64,000 nucleotides of DNA, from positions 1 to 64,000 of the forward strand of contig PDPU01000029.1 of NCBI GenBank assembly GCA_002746645.1, written 5' to 3'. How positions within the stretch are numbered: the first letter of the stretch is position 1; every line of letters starts with the position of its first letter. Under the pieces are notes generated by a model. The model worked only from the letters and a program-made list of their open reading frames with translations, searched no databases and was not told the DNA's origin. This document shows positions 1 through 14,300 of this stretch, one piece after another. This DNA is from Gammaproteobacteria bacterium (lineage in GTDB: Bacteria; Pseudomonadota; Gammaproteobacteria; Granulosicoccales; Granulosicoccaceae). A program made the translations under genes and the position numbers.

Positions 1-82
1 CTTGCCCAGCTCATTGCTCATCATCGGTGTGGAACTCCGATGAGCGTAGTCGTTCCGTGACAATCGGCCATGATCGGTACTT

Positions 83-1192
83 GTGTGTAAGGAAATGGGC
101 CAGGCGGTGCATTTCGGACAACCCCTTGCGCTCGTTCGCGCCGACTCGGTCGCGGATGTCGATGACGCTCTTGCCGAACTCGAAACCGCGCGCGCCGGCG
201 GCCACTGGCTGGCCGGATTCGCGAGCTATGAACTCGGCTATGCGCTCGAACCGAGGCTGCTGCCGCTCATGCCCGCAGCACGAAAACTGCCGCTGCTCTG
301 CTTCGGCATCTATCGCGCTCCCGACACCCCCGAATGGCGAACTGCCGGGCACGACACCGCTGCCTTCGCCCTCGGCCCATTCACCCCGCGCTGGCACCTG
401 CCACGCTACCGCGAGGCTTTCGAACTCGCCCACGCACTGATCGGTGCCGGCGAGATCTACCAGACCAACCTGACCTTTCCCCACGACGCGGCCTTCGGCG
501 GCAGCAGCCGCGCACTCTACCGGCGACTGGCCGCAACGCAGAACGTCGGCTACGGTGCCTTCCTGCAGGCCGACGGGCTTCCCGACATCCTCTGCCGCTC
601 ACCCGAACTCTTCTTCCGCACCAATGCCGCCGGGCGCATCGAAGCACGACCGATGAAAGGCACCATGCCACGCGCGACACGTCCCGAAACCGATGCGGCC
701 AATCGCGACTTCCTGAAGAGCGACGCGAAGAACCGCGCCGAGAACCTCATGATCGTGGACCTGCTCCGCAACGACATCGGACGCATCGCCGACATCGGCT
801 CCGTACGCGTGCCCGAACTCTTTGCCGTGGAAAGCTATGCCACGGTGCACCAGATGGTGTCGGGCATCGAGGCGCAACTGCGGCAAGGCACGCGATTCAG
901 CGACATCCTTCGCGCCCTCTTCCCCTGTGGATCGATCACGGGTGCGCCGAAGATTCGTGCCATGGAAGTGATCCGCGAACTCGAGCCCTGGCCCAGGGAA
1001 ATCTACTGCGGCAGCATCGGCTGGGCAGCACCGGATGGCGCCAGCGCCTTCAACGTCGCCATCCGCACCCTGCTCATTGACGATGACCATGCCTCACTGA
1101 GCGTCGGCGGCGGGCTCGTCTGGGACAGCAACGCTGCCGCCGAATACGAGGAAGCGCGCTGGAAGGCGCGCTTTGCACGGATCGGTGACTGA
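83..1192 (+). CDS. pabB: Aminodeoxychorismate synthase component I (PabB)
   Basis: Converts chorismate plus ammonia to 4-amino-4-deoxychorismate, the first step towards p-aminobenzoate and folate. The chorismate-binding domain fills the C-terminal two thirds. The PMKGT motif carries the lysine that separates PabB from TrpE-type enzymes. Further family signatures are FLKSDAKNRAENLMIVDLLR and CGSITGAPK. At about 369 residues it is shorter than E. coli PabB (about 450), because the N-terminal region is reduced. The start is uncertain: GTG at 83 gives the longest frame after an in-frame stop at 71, and ATG at 95 gives MGQAVHFG; neither has a well-spaced ribosome binding site. The pabC-like gene follows after 10 bp, so the two are probably co-transcribed. 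Confidence 0.93.
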   Translation: MCKEMGQAVHFGQPLALVRADSVADVDDALAELETARAGGHWLAGFASYELGYALEPRLLPLMPAARKLPLLCFGIYRAPDTPEWRTAGHDTAAFALGPFTPRWHLPRYREAFELAHALIGAGEIYQTNLTFPHDAAFGGSSRALYRRLAATQNVGYGAFLQADGLPDILCRSPELFFRTNAAGRIEARPMKGTMPRATRPETDAANRDFLKSDAKNRAENLMIVDLLRNDIGRIADIGSVRVPELFAVESYATVHQMVSGIEAQLRQGTRFSDILRALFPCGSITGAPKIRAMEVIRELEPWPREIYCGSIGWAAPDGASAFNVAIRTLLIDDDHASLSVGGGLVWDSNAAAEYEEARWKARFARIGD

Positions 1193-1202
1193 AGACACCC
1201 GC

Positions 1203-1844
1203 ATGGATTTCCAGCTCATCGAGACCTTCGGTTACTGGCCGGGTGACGCTGCAGCCGCCCGGCACTGGCCGTTGCATCGACAGCGCCTGCTCGACAGTGC
1301 ACGTGCACTTGGCTGGGCATTGCCCGCAACAGCGATGGCGGCGATCGATACGCTTGTCGGTGCACTCGCGCATCAATGCAGCAAACCTGCGCGCTGCCGC
1401 CTGACGCTTGATCGACGCGGCCGATCCACGCTCGAACGCAGCGAGATGCCGCCAGCCGTAAGGCAGTGGAAGCTGGCGCTCGCCGACGACACCCTGGATG
1501 CCGACGACCCGATGCTCCGCCACAAGACGACTGCGCGAGCTGTCTACGATCGCGCGCGCGCGACCATGCCCGAAGGCGTCGACGAAGTGCTGCTGCTGAA
1601 CCAGCGCGGCGAACTCTGCGAGGGCAGCGTCAGCAACCTCTTCCTGCAGATCGGGAATCAGTGGTGTACACCGGCCTTGTCATCGGGCCTGCTGCCCGGT
1701 GTGCTGCGCGCACGTCTGCTTGCCACGGGGCAGATAGAGGAACGCGTGCTGTACCGCGAGGACCTCGCCACCGCGAGCGCCATCTGCGTGGGCAACTCGC
1801 TGCGCGGCCTGATTCCCTGCGAACTGCTCGTTGGTACCGGCTGA
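1203..1844 (+). CDS. pabC: Class IV aminotransferase, aminodeoxychorismate lyase-like (PabC)
   Basis: PLP-dependent fold-type IV enzyme, about 213 residues. It probably removes pyruvate from 4-amino-4-deoxychorismate to give p-aminobenzoate, because it sits directly behind pabB. Seen in the sequence: the N-terminal ETFGY segment, a likely PLP lysine in RHKTTAR (about residue 108), the EGSVSNLF motif that closes the cofactor site, and a C-terminal VGNSLRGL motif. It is shorter than E. coli PabC (269). ATG at 1203 was chosen because it begins at the conserved N-terminus; an upstream in-frame GTG/ATG stretch overlaps pabB. The family also contains branched-chain and D-amino-acid aminotransferases, so the lyase call rests partly on context. 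Confidence 0.85.
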   Translation: MDFQLIETFGYWPGDAAAARHWPLHRQRLLDSARALGWALPATAMAAIDTLVGALAHQCSKPARCRLTLDRRGRSTLERSEMPPAVRQWKLALADDTLDADDPMLRHKTTARAVYDRARATMPEGVDEVLLLNQRGELCEGSVSNLFLQIGNQWCTPALSSGLLPGVLRARLLATGQIEERVLYREDLATASAICVGNSLRGLIPCELLVGTG

Positions 1845-1937
1845 CAGCGCTGCCGGCCCGAGGGACAGGGGCGCAGAAGGCGCAGGGGCGCACGCGGTGC
1901 ACACCTTCTGCATCCTGAACCCGCTGGCGACCAGGCT

Positions 1938-1968
1938 TGCAGTCCCGACTCAAAGGAATGGGACTGCA
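1938..1968. terminator. Hairpin between convergent pabC and ahcY
   Basis: Perfect 9-bp arms TGCAGTCCC / GGGACTGCA separated by 13 nt, lying between the stop codons of the two convergent genes. There is no flanking T tract, so a bidirectional terminator or mRNA end structure is an inference from position and stem only. Confidence 0.4.
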
Positions 1969-1993
1969 GCGACCTGACTACCGCGGAGAGGGA

Positions 1994-3295
<1,302 letters not shown>

Positions 3296-3378
3296 GTGAA
3301 GGCTCGCTGGTAGTGCCCGCCCGCGTGGACGGTGTCTGCGGATACGGGCTGAAAGAGGGTAGTGTCGGGTACGGAAAG

Positions 3379-3402
3379 GCCGGACGGGCCATGCCGTCCG
3401 GC
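3379..3402 (-). terminator. Strong hairpin in the metK-ahcY spacer
   Basis: Arms GCCGGACGG / CCGTCCGGC (9 bp, 6-nt loop), beginning 24 nt after the metK stop on the minus strand and followed by CTTTC. The T tract is poor, so it may be a partial terminator, an attenuator or a processing signal that sets the metK:ahcY ratio. Function is inferred. Confidence 0.4.
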
Positions 3403-3426
3403 AGATGAAAGTTCGGCGGGTCGGAC

Positions 3427-4596
3427 TCAGGCCATGCCCGCTGCCTGCCGCAGGGCATCGACACGGTCAATCCTTTCCCAGGTGAAGTTGTCGAGTTCGC
3501 GGCCGAAGTGGCCATAGCTTGCCGTCTGGCGATAGATCGGACGAACGAGATCGAGCATGGTGACGATGCCATGGGGGCGAAGATCGAACACGTCGGCAAC
3601 GATTGCCTCGATGCGCCGATCATCGAGCTTGCCGGTGCCGAAGGTCTCGATGGAGATCGACGTGGGCTCGGCCACACCGATGGCGTAGGACAACTGAATT
3701 TCGCAGCGATCGGCAAGTCCGGCTGCAACGACGTTCTTGGCCACGTAACGACCGGCATAGGCAGCCGAACGGTCGACCTTGGAGGGATCCTTGCCGGAGA
3801 AGGCGCCGCCACCGTGACGCGCCATGCCACCGTAGGTATCGACGATGATCTTGCGCCCCGTGACACCGGCATCCCCGACAGGGCCACCGATGACGAAGCT
3901 GCCCGTCGGGTTGATGTGGATCTTGTCGCTCGGGCAGTTGTCAAGCCAGCTTTTCGGCAGCACGGGTTTGAGGATGTTTTCCATGACCGCTTCACGCAGG
4001 TCGGCAAGGCCGATGTCGGGGTCGTGCTGGGTGGAAAGCACGACGGCATCGAGGCCGACGGGTTTGCCGTCGCGGTAACGCAGCGTGACCTGGCTCTTGG
4101 CGTCGGGGCGCAACCACGGCAGACTGCCTGCCCTTCTCTGCGCTGCCTGCTGCTCGACAAGACGGTGCGCGTAGGTGATCGGTGCCGGCATCATCACCTC
4201 GGTTTCGTTGCTGGCATAGCCGAACATGAGCCCCTGGTCACCTGCACCCTGTTCTTCGGGAATGGCCCGATCGACACCCTGGGCAATATCGGGCGATTGC
4301 TTGCCGATGCCGTTGAGCACCGCACAGGTGGCGCCATCGAAGCCGATGTCGGAACTCGTGTAACCGATGTTGCAGACGCAATCGCGCACGAGCTTCTCGA
4401 GATCCACGTAGTGGCTCGTGGTGATCTCGCCCGCGACCACGACAAGACCCGTCTTGACGAGGGTTTCACAGGCCACGCGCGCATTGCGATCATGGGTGAG
4501 GATGTCGTCCAGCACCGCATCGGAAATCTGGTCGGCCATCTTGTCCGGATGGCCTTCGGAGACCGATTCGGAAGTGAAGATGTAATCGTTGGCCAT
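3427..4596 (-). CDS. metK: S-adenosylmethionine synthetase
   Basis: Makes S-adenosylmethionine from methionine and ATP. 389 residues, normal for the family. Seen: [20 protein letters not shown] at the N-terminus with the ATP-binding histidine, the signature [12 protein letters not shown], and the phosphate-binding loop [22 protein letters not shown] at 4596 was chosen because it starts with the conserved [11 protein letters not shown] and has GGCGAGG upstream; a longer in-frame extension to 4644 has no family support. It is first of a two-gene methyl-cycle unit with ahcY. A palindrome at 4658-4675 lies in its promoter region and may control it. Confidence 0.98.
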   Translation of the reverse strand: MANDYIFTSESVSEGHPDKMADQISDAVLDDILTHDRNARVACETLVKTGLVVVAGEITTSHYVDLEKLVRDCVCNIGYTSSDIGFDGATCAVLNGIGKQSPDIAQGVDRAIPEEQGAGDQGLMFGYASNETEVMMPAPITYAHRLVEQQAAQRRAGSLPWLRPDAKSQVTLRYRDGKPVGLDAVVLSTQHDPDIGLADLREAVMENILKPVLPKSWLDNCPSDKIHINPTGSFVIGGPVGDAGVTGRKIIVDTYGGMARHGGGAFSGKDPSKVDRSAAYAGRYVAKNVVAAGLADRCEIQLSYAIGVAEPTSISIETFGTGKLDDRRIEAIVADVFDLRPHGIVTMLDLVRPIYRQTASYGHFGRELDNFTWERIDRVDALRQAAGMA

Positions 4597-4657
4597 GGCT
4601 GCCTCGCCTTGCTGTTGTCTGTACCTGATCGTCAGGCAGCGCATTGTAAGCGATTCA

Positions 4658-4675
4658 TATAAAGATTTGTTTATA
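4658..4675. promoter_or_regulatory. Palindrome upstream of metK, candidate SahR-type operator
   Basis: TATAAAGATTTGTTTATA, an AT-rich inverted repeat (TATAAA / TTTATA arms) about 60 bp upstream of the metK start. A possible minus-strand -10 TACAAT lies at 4648-4643, which would place the palindrome over the -35 region. ArsR-family SahR repressors are known to control metK/ahcY genes in Proteobacteria through AT-rich palindromes. No sahR gene lies in this window, so the assignment is inference. Confidence 0.4.
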
Positions 4676-4864
4676 CCTTGATCTGAATTGGGCGCACATC
4701 GCCTTGCATGTCATCGCGGGTCGAAACCCGGGAGCACTGTCGGCGGTAGCCTGATGTAGACTCCGCGTCATACCTGCAATGCCCGCTGCAGGACTGGTCG
4801 GCTCACCGTGCAAGTCGCTTCCCGGTCAGCCACACAGCTCGCCAGCCGAACACGCTTCATCGAC

Positions 4865-5578
4865 ATGAACACCATCGCCGATCACCCCGTCAACAGCCGC
4901 TGGCCCGCCGAGAATCCCGATGTCATCCAGCTCTATTCGCTGGCCACGCCGAACGGCCTCAAGGCGGCGTTGATGCTCGAGGAATGCTCCCTGCCCTTCG
5001 AGGCCCACCGCATCGGCATCGCAGGCGAGGACGCCGACAACCAGAGCGAGGCATTTGCAGCACTCAACCCCAACCGGAAGATTCCGGCCATCATCGACCC
5101 CGACGGGCCGGACGGCAAGCCACTGGCCTTGTGGGAGTCAGGAGCAATCCTCGTCTACCTCGCCGAGAAGACGGGGCAGTTCCTGCCGGCGGACCCGGCA
5201 GGACGCTACGAAACCCTGCAATGGCTCATGTTCCAGATGGGCGGCGTCGGACCGATGTTCGGCCAGTTCGGTTTCTTCAATAACTACGGTGGCAAGGACA
5301 TGGAAGACCGGTTGCCGCACACGCGCTACCGAAACGAGGTGCGACGCCTCCTCGGCGTGCTCGAACAGCGTCTCGAGAAACGCGAATACCTCATGGGCGA
5401 CGACTACACCATCGCCGACATCGCCACCCTGCCCTGGGTCAACGCGCTCGACGCCGCCTACCAGGCGAAGGAGGTGCTGGCGCTGGACGACTTCACGGCG
5501 GTGAACCGCTGGCTGGATCACGGCAAGGCGCGTCCGGCGTTCGAGCGTGCCCGTCAGGTGACGCCCATTCGGCGTTGA
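4865..5578 (+). CDS. Glutathione S-transferase family protein (YghU/YfcG-like)
   Basis: About 237 residues. The N-terminal thioredoxin-like domain (about residues 20-110) includes LYSLATPNGLKAALMLEE, NPNRKIPAI and the glutathione-contacting WESGAILVYLAEKTG. The all-helical C-terminal domain has the family N-capping motif in YTIADIATLPWV. The LATPNG segment and domain order resemble the YghU/YfcG nu-class proteins, which act as disulfide-bond reductases or peroxidases on glutathione substrates; the exact substrate cannot be read. ATG at 4865 was chosen over a GTG at 4808 because the extra 19 residues look non-homologous. The DUF2058 gene follows after 33 bp. Confidence 0.88.
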   Translation: MNTIADHPVNSRWPAENPDVIQLYSLATPNGLKAALMLEECSLPFEAHRIGIAGEDADNQSEAFAALNPNRKIPAIIDPDGPDGKPLALWESGAILVYLAEKTGQFLPADPAGRYETLQWLMFQMGGVGPMFGQFGFFNNYGGKDMEDRLPHTRYRNEVRRLLGVLEQRLEKREYLMGDDYTIADIATLPWVNALDAAYQAKEVLALDDFTAVNRWLDHGKARPAFERARQVTPIRR

Positions 5579-5611
5579 TCGACGCAACCGCAACCACGAG
5601 AAAAGGCAACC

Positions 5612-6157
5612 ATGGCCAAAGGCTCGCTGCAGGATCAACTGAAACAGGCCGGACTCGCTTCGCAGAAGCAGTACACGCGCGCGAAGAAGGCGAAGGACAT
5701 GCGCGAAAGGCAGATCCGCAAGGGGCAGGCCGGCACCGACGAAACGCAGCAAGCCATCGCGCGCGCCGAGGCCGAGAAGCGGGAGAAGGACCGCTTGCTC
5801 AACGCCGAACGCCAGCGGGAGGCCGAGGCCCGGGCGGTTGCCGCACAGATTCGTCAGCTGATTGCCATGAACCGAATCAGCGAGCGGGGCGAGACGGAGT
5901 TCCGCTACGAGCATGACGGCCGCATTCGCACGCTGATGCTCGACGCCACGGTGCGACAGGCGCTGGTGGACGGGCGCCTCGCCATCGTCGGCCGGGACGA
6001 GATCATTGAGATCGTGCCCGAGCGCGTGGCCGGCAAGATTGCCGAACGTGATGCCAGTTGGGTAATACTGCGGAACACGCGTGATGCCGATGCTGCAATC
6101 GCCGACGAGGACGACCCCTACGCCGCGTACGAGGTACCGGACGACCTCATGTGGTAA
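5612..6157 (+). CDS. DUF2058 domain-containing protein (YaiL-like)
   Basis: 181 residues, soluble. The N-terminus MAKGSLQDQLKQAGL and the highly charged coiled-coil segment (about residues 20-85, rich in K, R, E and A) are typical of DUF2058. The C-terminal half contains the family's FRYEHDGRIRTL block and ends in YAAYEVPDDLMW. E. coli YaiL has been linked to nucleic-acid or nucleoprotein association, but no activity is established. It may share a transcript with the upstream glutathione S-transferase gene and converges on ssb. Confidence 0.9.
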   Translation: MAKGSLQDQLKQAGLASQKQYTRAKKAKDMRERQIRKGQAGTDETQQAIARAEAEKREKDRLLNAERQREAEARAVAAQIRQLIAMNRISERGETEFRYEHDGRIRTLMLDATVRQALVDGRLAIVGRDEIIEIVPERVAGKIAERDASWVILRNTRDADAAIADEDDPYAAYEVPDDLMW

Positions 6158-6272
6158 GCGGGAAAGGCGCGGGCATGCATTCCTGCGTCAACGCATGGCT
6201 CCGCAACGGCACGGGGCGGCACCGTGGCCACCCCGCATGTTACTGCCTGTATTGGCTGCAGCCCGATCGGTC

Positions 6273-6308
6273 GAGACTGCGCAGAACGGCGAGACTGCTC
6301 AGAACGGA
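6273..6308. repeat. Imperfect 18-bp tandem duplication over the ssb stop codon
   Basis: GAGACTGCGCAGAACGGC is followed at once by GAGACTGCTCAGAACGGA (16 of 18 identical). The ssb stop codon (6299-6301) lies inside the second copy, so slippage here would change sequence just beyond the SSB tail without altering the reading frame. Confidence 0.7.
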
Positions 6309-6766
6309 ATGTCGTCGTCGAACTCGGCACCTGCCGCCACCGGCATGGGGCTGGCCGCCTGAGCGCCGGCAGCCGTCTGGGTGCCCTGTGTGTGCTGACG
6401 CGCCGCCTGATTGTAGTCGCCATCGCCGCGGCCACCGAGCAGCTGCATGTCGCGCGCGATGATCTGCGTGGAATAGCGGTCCTGGCCCGTTTCCTTGTCC
6501 TGGTACTTGTCGGTGCGGATCGAGCCTTCGATGTACACCTGCGAGCCCTTCTTCAGGTATTCACCCGCGATTTCGCCGAGGCGATTGAACAGCGTGACGC
6601 GGTGCCACTCGGTGCGCTCCTGACGCTCGCCGGTGTTCTTGTCCTTCCACTGTTCACTGGTGGCGATTCTGATGTTGGTAACGGCACCGCCACTCGGCAT
6701 GTAACGCACCTCGGGATCTGCACCGAGATTGCCGACGAGAATGACCTTGTTGACACCTCTTGCCAT
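6299..6766 (-). CDS. ssb: Single-stranded DNA-binding protein
   Basis: Binds and protects single-stranded DNA in replication, recombination and repair. 155 residues. The OB fold occupies about residues 1-110 ([19 protein letters not shown], then [20 protein letters not shown] and [15 protein letters not shown]). A glycine/glutamine/alanine-rich linker follows, ending in the acidic tip DDDIPF that recruits partner proteins. A good ribosome binding site (AGGAG) precedes the ATG. It is adjacent to an MFS gene and uvrA, an arrangement familiar from Pseudomonas-like genomes. Confidence 0.98.
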   Translation of the reverse strand: MARGVNKVILVGNLGADPEVRYMPSGGAVTNIRIATSEQWKDKNTGERQERTEWHRVTLFNRLGEIAGEYLKKGSQVYIEGSIRTDKYQDKETGQDRYSTQIIARDMQLLGGRGDGDYNQAARQHTQGTQTAAGAQAASPMPVAAGAEFDDDIPF

Positions 6767-6879
6767 TGTGTTTTCTCCTGTAACGTTGGCCGGATGATCT
6801 GTCCCTTGTCATCCGGGCCGGTACGATGAAATATGTGATGCTTGCCGGAACCCGAGGTTCCGGAACGGTACCGGCGCGC

Positions 6880-8319
6880 TCAGTTTACCGCATCTGCAGC
6901 GCTGTCCGCGGGGGCGTTGCGGAGACGTCTGACGTAGATCGCGTTTTCATCCGGTGCCGGTGTGACTTCCAGCACATCCGGTGCACCACGCAGTTCTTCG
7001 AGCAGCAGCGCAAGGCCCGCCGCATCGAGCCTGTCCACCGAACGACGCTCGGTGGTGCTCCGCGGTGGCGCTTCGAAACCTCGAAGCGTGAACAGCCAGA
7101 GCAGGCACAGTACGGGCAGCAGCAGATGCAATGCTGCAATGCCCTGGCGATCCACCACCAGCCCGGCGCCGACCCCGCCGAGAAAGGCCCCGAGGAACTG
7201 ACTGGCCGAGTAGATGCCGAACGCGGTACCGCGACTGCCGGTCGGTGCCTGGCGCGAGACCAGTGAGGGCAACAGCGCCTCGAGGGCATTGAGGCAGATG
7301 AAGAAGAGCACGATGCCCGCCAGCACCACGGACAGTGCCAGCGTGTCGTGCGCGGACGCGTTCATGGCCGTGCTTCCGTTGGCGGCCTGAACGTCGAAGC
7401 TGGCACCACTGACGGCAGCGGGCCAGCCCAGCAGCGGCTGCACCACGACCAGCCCGAGCACACACAGCATCAGCACCTGACGCACCCGTCCGCGCTCGGC
7501 ACGCCGCAGCAGCGGCACCATCAGCAAGAGTCCGGCGAGCGCAGCCCCGAGATACACCCAGACGTGTTCGCTGTTGGTGATACCCACCGCGCGCAGTGTC
7601 AGTGGCACGGCCAGAAAGGTGGCAGTGATGAGAATGTGCAGCACGAAGATGCTGAGGTCGAGTCGCCAGAGCTGAGGATGTCGGAGCAATTCGCCGATGC
7701 TGCCGAGGTGCACACCGGTATCGCGTCGGAAGCCGCCGGCGGCGGGGTCCGGCACGGCAAACAGCAGCAATGCGAACGCCAGCAGCGACAGCAGCGACAT
7801 CACCCAGAACAGACTGTCGATCGAGGTCCAGGCAATCAGCGCGGGTCCGACGATCAGCGCGAGGATGAACGCAGCACCGATGCTCACGCCGAGTATTGCC
7901 ATGACACGCGTGCGGTGCTCGTCGCGCGAGAGATCGGCGGCGAGCGCCATCAGTACCGAGGCCACGGCACCTGCCCCCTGCAACGCACGGCCGAGAATCA
8001 CCATCCAGATCGAATCGGCGAGCGCCGCCACGGCAGAACCCACGGCCATGATCAGAAGGCCGATGGCGATCACCGGCTTCCTGCCGAATCGATCGCTGGC
8101 AAGGCCGAAAGGAATCTGCAGCAGAGCCTGCAACAGGCCATAGATACCGATGGCGAGCCCCGTCAGCAATGCCGTGGCACCCGTGTATTCGCCCGCATGC
8201 AGACTGAACACCGGCAGGATCAGGAACAGGCCGAACATGCGCACGAGATAGATCAGCGCGATCGAGCCGATGGCGCGGCGTTCCCGAGGTAACAGGCGAG
8301 TACTGACGGAGGTGGACAA
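6880..8319 (-). CDS. MFS transporter with C-terminal YAM-like domain (YajR-like)
   Basis: Twelve predicted membrane segments, starting at [20 protein letters not shown]. The major-facilitator motif A is [13 protein letters not shown] between helices 2 and 3. The last 65 or so residues ([19 protein letters not shown] onwards) form a small alpha/beta domain in the position of the YAM domain of E. coli YajR. The substrate is unknown; proton-driven drug or metabolite export is the family expectation. TTG at 8319 is preferred because GGAAG sits 7 nt upstream; the frame stays open to 8649, but that part overlaps divergent uvrA and the 37-bp repeats and has no homology character. Length is about 479 residues. 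Confidence 0.85.
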   Translation of the reverse strand: MSTSVSTRLLPRERRAIGSIALIYLVRMFGLFLILPVFSLHAGEYTGATALLTGLAIGIYGLLQALLQIPFGLASDRFGRKPVIAIGLLIMAVGSAVAALADSIWMVILGRALQGAGAVASVLMALAADLSRDEHRTRVMAILGVSIGAAFILALIVGPALIAWTSIDSLFWVMSLLSLLAFALLLFAVPDPAAGGFRRDTGVHLGSIGELLRHPQLWRLDLSIFVLHILITATFLAVPLTLRAVGITNSEHVWVYLGAALAGLLLMVPLLRRAERGRVRQVLMLCVLGLVVVQPLLGWPAAVSGASFDVQAANGSTAMNASAHDTLALSVVLAGIVLFFICLNALEALLPSLVSRQAPTGSRGTAFGIYSASQFLGAFLGGVGAGLVVDRQGIAALHLLLPVLCLLWLFTLRGFEAPPRSTTERRSVDRLDAAGLALLLEELRGAPDVLEVTPAPDENAIYVRRLRNAPADSAADAVN

Positions 8320-8402
8320 GCGCAGGCTTCCGGAGCAGGGACAGGACACTCCGCTGTGGTCGTGCCCCCGGGCGGCAAGACTGCCGGAACACACGAAGCA
8401 GC

Positions 8403-8476
8403 GAAGCCGCCATGATACCGGCAACGACACCCGTTTGAGGAAGCCGCCATGATACCGGCAACGACACCCGTTTGAG
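8403..8476. repeat. Two perfect 37-bp tandem repeats between the MFS gene and uvrA
   Basis: The unit starts GAAGCCGCCATGATACCGGC and ends CCCGTTTGAG. Copies at 8403-8439 and 8440-8476 are identical and abut. They fill the divergent intergenic region 64 bp upstream of the uvrA start, where regulatory sites are expected. A -10-like TATAGT for uvrA lies at 8500-8505. Confidence 0.9.
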
Positions 8477-8539
8477 TACGGGGGCCCGTGTAGCTCGCGT
8501 ATAGTGAGCCCCACAAGAATCGGCACGCCCTGATGTCTC

Positions 8540-11359
<2,820 letters not shown>

Positions 11360-11396
11360 ATGCCTCGGCACGTCGGACGTACCGCTGGCATGCTTC

Positions 11397-14300
11397 TCAG
11401 ATTTCGAAGTCGGTCTCGCGCACGCCGAAGGCCGAGGCCTCAAGGGCCGCGGTCGCATCCAGCTCTGCATTGAGTTCCTGTTCGAGCAACCATTCAGCGG
11501 CATCGAGCGACGCCGGCTTCCCGACCAGTGGCCCCTGTATTGCCGAGAAGCCGAGTGCCTGCAATGCCTCGAGTTCACTGTCGTCATGTACACCATCGGC
11601 AATCAGCGCGATACCGGAATACCTGGCGATGTTCACGACCGCCTTGAGAATCGAGTCGTTGACCTTGTCCACGTCCATCGAGAGGCTGCTGTCGAGAACA
11701 AGGTTGGTGTCCGAGTTGGTGTCCGAGCGTGGCATCATCACGGGAGAGACGATGATGGCGTTGACGGGAACGCGGCCAAGCAGACGGATGGAGGAATGGC
11801 CGGCACCGTAGCCGTCGATCAGGAGACGCAGGCCAGTACCGGAGAGTCTTTGAAGAAGCTTGATCTTCGGTTCCTCGGCACCCACAAGACAGCGTTCGGG
11901 AATCAGCAGCCCGAGGTCGGCGTGTTCGAGATAGGGAAAGCCCGCGAGCAGCGATTCAAGCTTGTCGACAAAACCTTCCTGCGCGAGTGCGATGTCGGAA
12001 ACCGGTACATCGATCGCCATGCGCCAACCATCATTCTGCCAGTCGATCAGTTGCCGAATCGCCATCTCCACATGGTTGAGCGCGATGTCCACGCCGATCA
12101 CGCCGCTGTCGACCAGGCGCCGCCAGTGCGCTTCGTCGATACGCTCGCCATCGTCTCCCTTGAGCCAGGGACGCAGCACGAATCCCGTGACATGCGCTTC
12201 GGCCAGGGCACGACGGGGCTGAAGATCGTGGCCGAATTGCTTGTCGATGACAGCCTGACGTATGCGTTCGAGAAGACGCCACTCGCGACGCACCGTCGAA
12301 TCGAGGCGTGCATCGTGAATGGCATATCCGTTACGCCCTGCATGCTTGGCGTGGTACATCGCTTCGTCGGCAAAACGCACGAGTTCATCGGCCTGATCGC
12401 TGTGTTCCGGACAGAGTGCGATGCCGATACTGGTCGTGACTTCGACCTTGTGTGCACCGATGCGATAGGGCGTGGACACGCAGTCGAGCACCTGCTGTAC
12501 CACACGCTCGGTCGCCCCGCTGCCGACACCTTCGCTCAGGATCAGCACGAACTCGTCACCACCGAGGCGGAAGAGCTGATCGTGGCCACGCATGCGATGC
12601 ACGAGGCGCTGCGCCACCATCTTCAGCAGCTCATCTCCCACGGCATGACCGAAGCTGTCGTTGACCTTCTTGAAGCCATCGAGATCGAAAAAGAGCAGTG
12701 CCAGCGGCTCCGCGCTCGAACGCGAATGCCTCACCTGACGCTGGATCTCCTCCTCGAAACTTGCACGGTTGGGCAATCCCGTGAGTGTATCAAGCGTTGC
12801 CATTTTCGAGAGCCGGGTATTCGAAGCTTCGAGCACCGTGGTCTTCTTCTCGAGCGACTCGATCAGCGAGCAGTTTCTGAGCGCCTGCCCGATACCGGCA
12901 CCCAGTGCTGCGTAGCGCGGCTCGAGCAGACTGCTGGCATCAACCACGAGATAACCGATGCCGCAACGTCCGATACTGACTGGATATACGGTTAAAAGAT
13001 CGCGCTCGAATTCCCCGCGCAATGCCGCAGGCAGGAGATCGGCCAGTGGAAACTCCGTTCTTTCGAGCGCAGCAGCCGTACTCATGTCGTCAAGCTGATG
13101 CGCCAGGGTCAGCTCCGCCATGCGCTCCTTGTGACGCCGCGTCTCTTCCGGTCTCAACAACACCAGCCAGGCGCGCTCGATACCGCTTTCGCGGAAATAG
13201 CGTCTGAGTTCGGCCAGCACGTCTTCACGACGCGACACCGAATTGAAGTCCAGCATGAGTTCGTCCTGCGCCTGTCGCTGACGTTGTATCTCGAGCAGTT
13301 CGCGCGACCTCGCACTCCAGAGTACCGCACCGAACAGCATGCCGGCATCGGCAATGACACGCACGGCCAGCGGATGCAGATGTCTGGCCGCCACCCGCTT
13401 GGGCGCGAGCAGCAACTGGCGGTAGCCATGCTGCCACCAGTGATTGTTGTCTTCGGATATCGCGAAACGGGTCAGCAGATACTGCATGTATTCGTGTGCT
13501 GCGCTGCTGCCTTCGGTGAGCGTGGCCATGAGCGCATCGACGAGCGCTTCGATGTCCACTTCGTGCGGCGGCTTGATCCAGAGAAGGCCCTGGACGATCC
13601 GCTGCCTCGATTCCTCCAGCGAAACATCTTCCCCGACTTCCTCGAAGAAACTCTCGCCGCGCGCGGCACTCGACTCGCGCGCCACGAAACGCGACGGTAC
13701 GCGATGCACGATGGTCTTGCGTGCCGTTTCCGTCCGGTTGCGACCGGCCGCACCGAGCGACTCGATCGCCGCGTCCCCTTCCCACTTGCGAATCTGCCGC
13801 ACCAGCGCGAGCACTGCCTTTTCGATCTGCACATAGAGAAAGCGGCGAATGGTCGTGATCGGCGGATAGGTACTGAGCGAGTCCGGTGTGTCGTCGATCC
13901 CTGACACGACGATCTGTTCCGGTACGCTGATGCCGTGGCTCTGCAGCGCACGCACGGCATTGGCCGCCATGGTGTCGCTCGCGGCAATGACGGCATCGAA
14001 ACGTTTGCCTCTGGCGAGAAGCTGTTGCGTGGCGACATAGGCATCGGAAGGAAGATAGCCGCCGTCGACCACGAGCGATTCGTCGATCTCGAGGCCACGC
14101 ACGGCCATGGCTTCACGGAACGCGGCTTCCACCTGATCGGAATCCGGGTTGCCGCGACGCCCGCGAATGAAGGCGACGTTCTGACGCTCCGGCACCGCGA
14201 GCATGTGCACCATGAGGTCGCCCAGCGCTTCGCGCATCTCGTAGACCACGGATTCCACGCCGTCGATGCGATTGCCGACGTTGACCAGCGGGCGCCAGGA

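Noticed and set aside
3296..3426. SAH riboswitch upstream of ahcY
   Set aside because: The conserved core sequence of that class was not found; only a simple hairpin is present.
8477..8539. LexA (SOS) box for uvrA
   Set aside because: The nearest CTG...CAG pair (from 8530) has a 12-bp spacer rather than 10 and overlaps the start codon.
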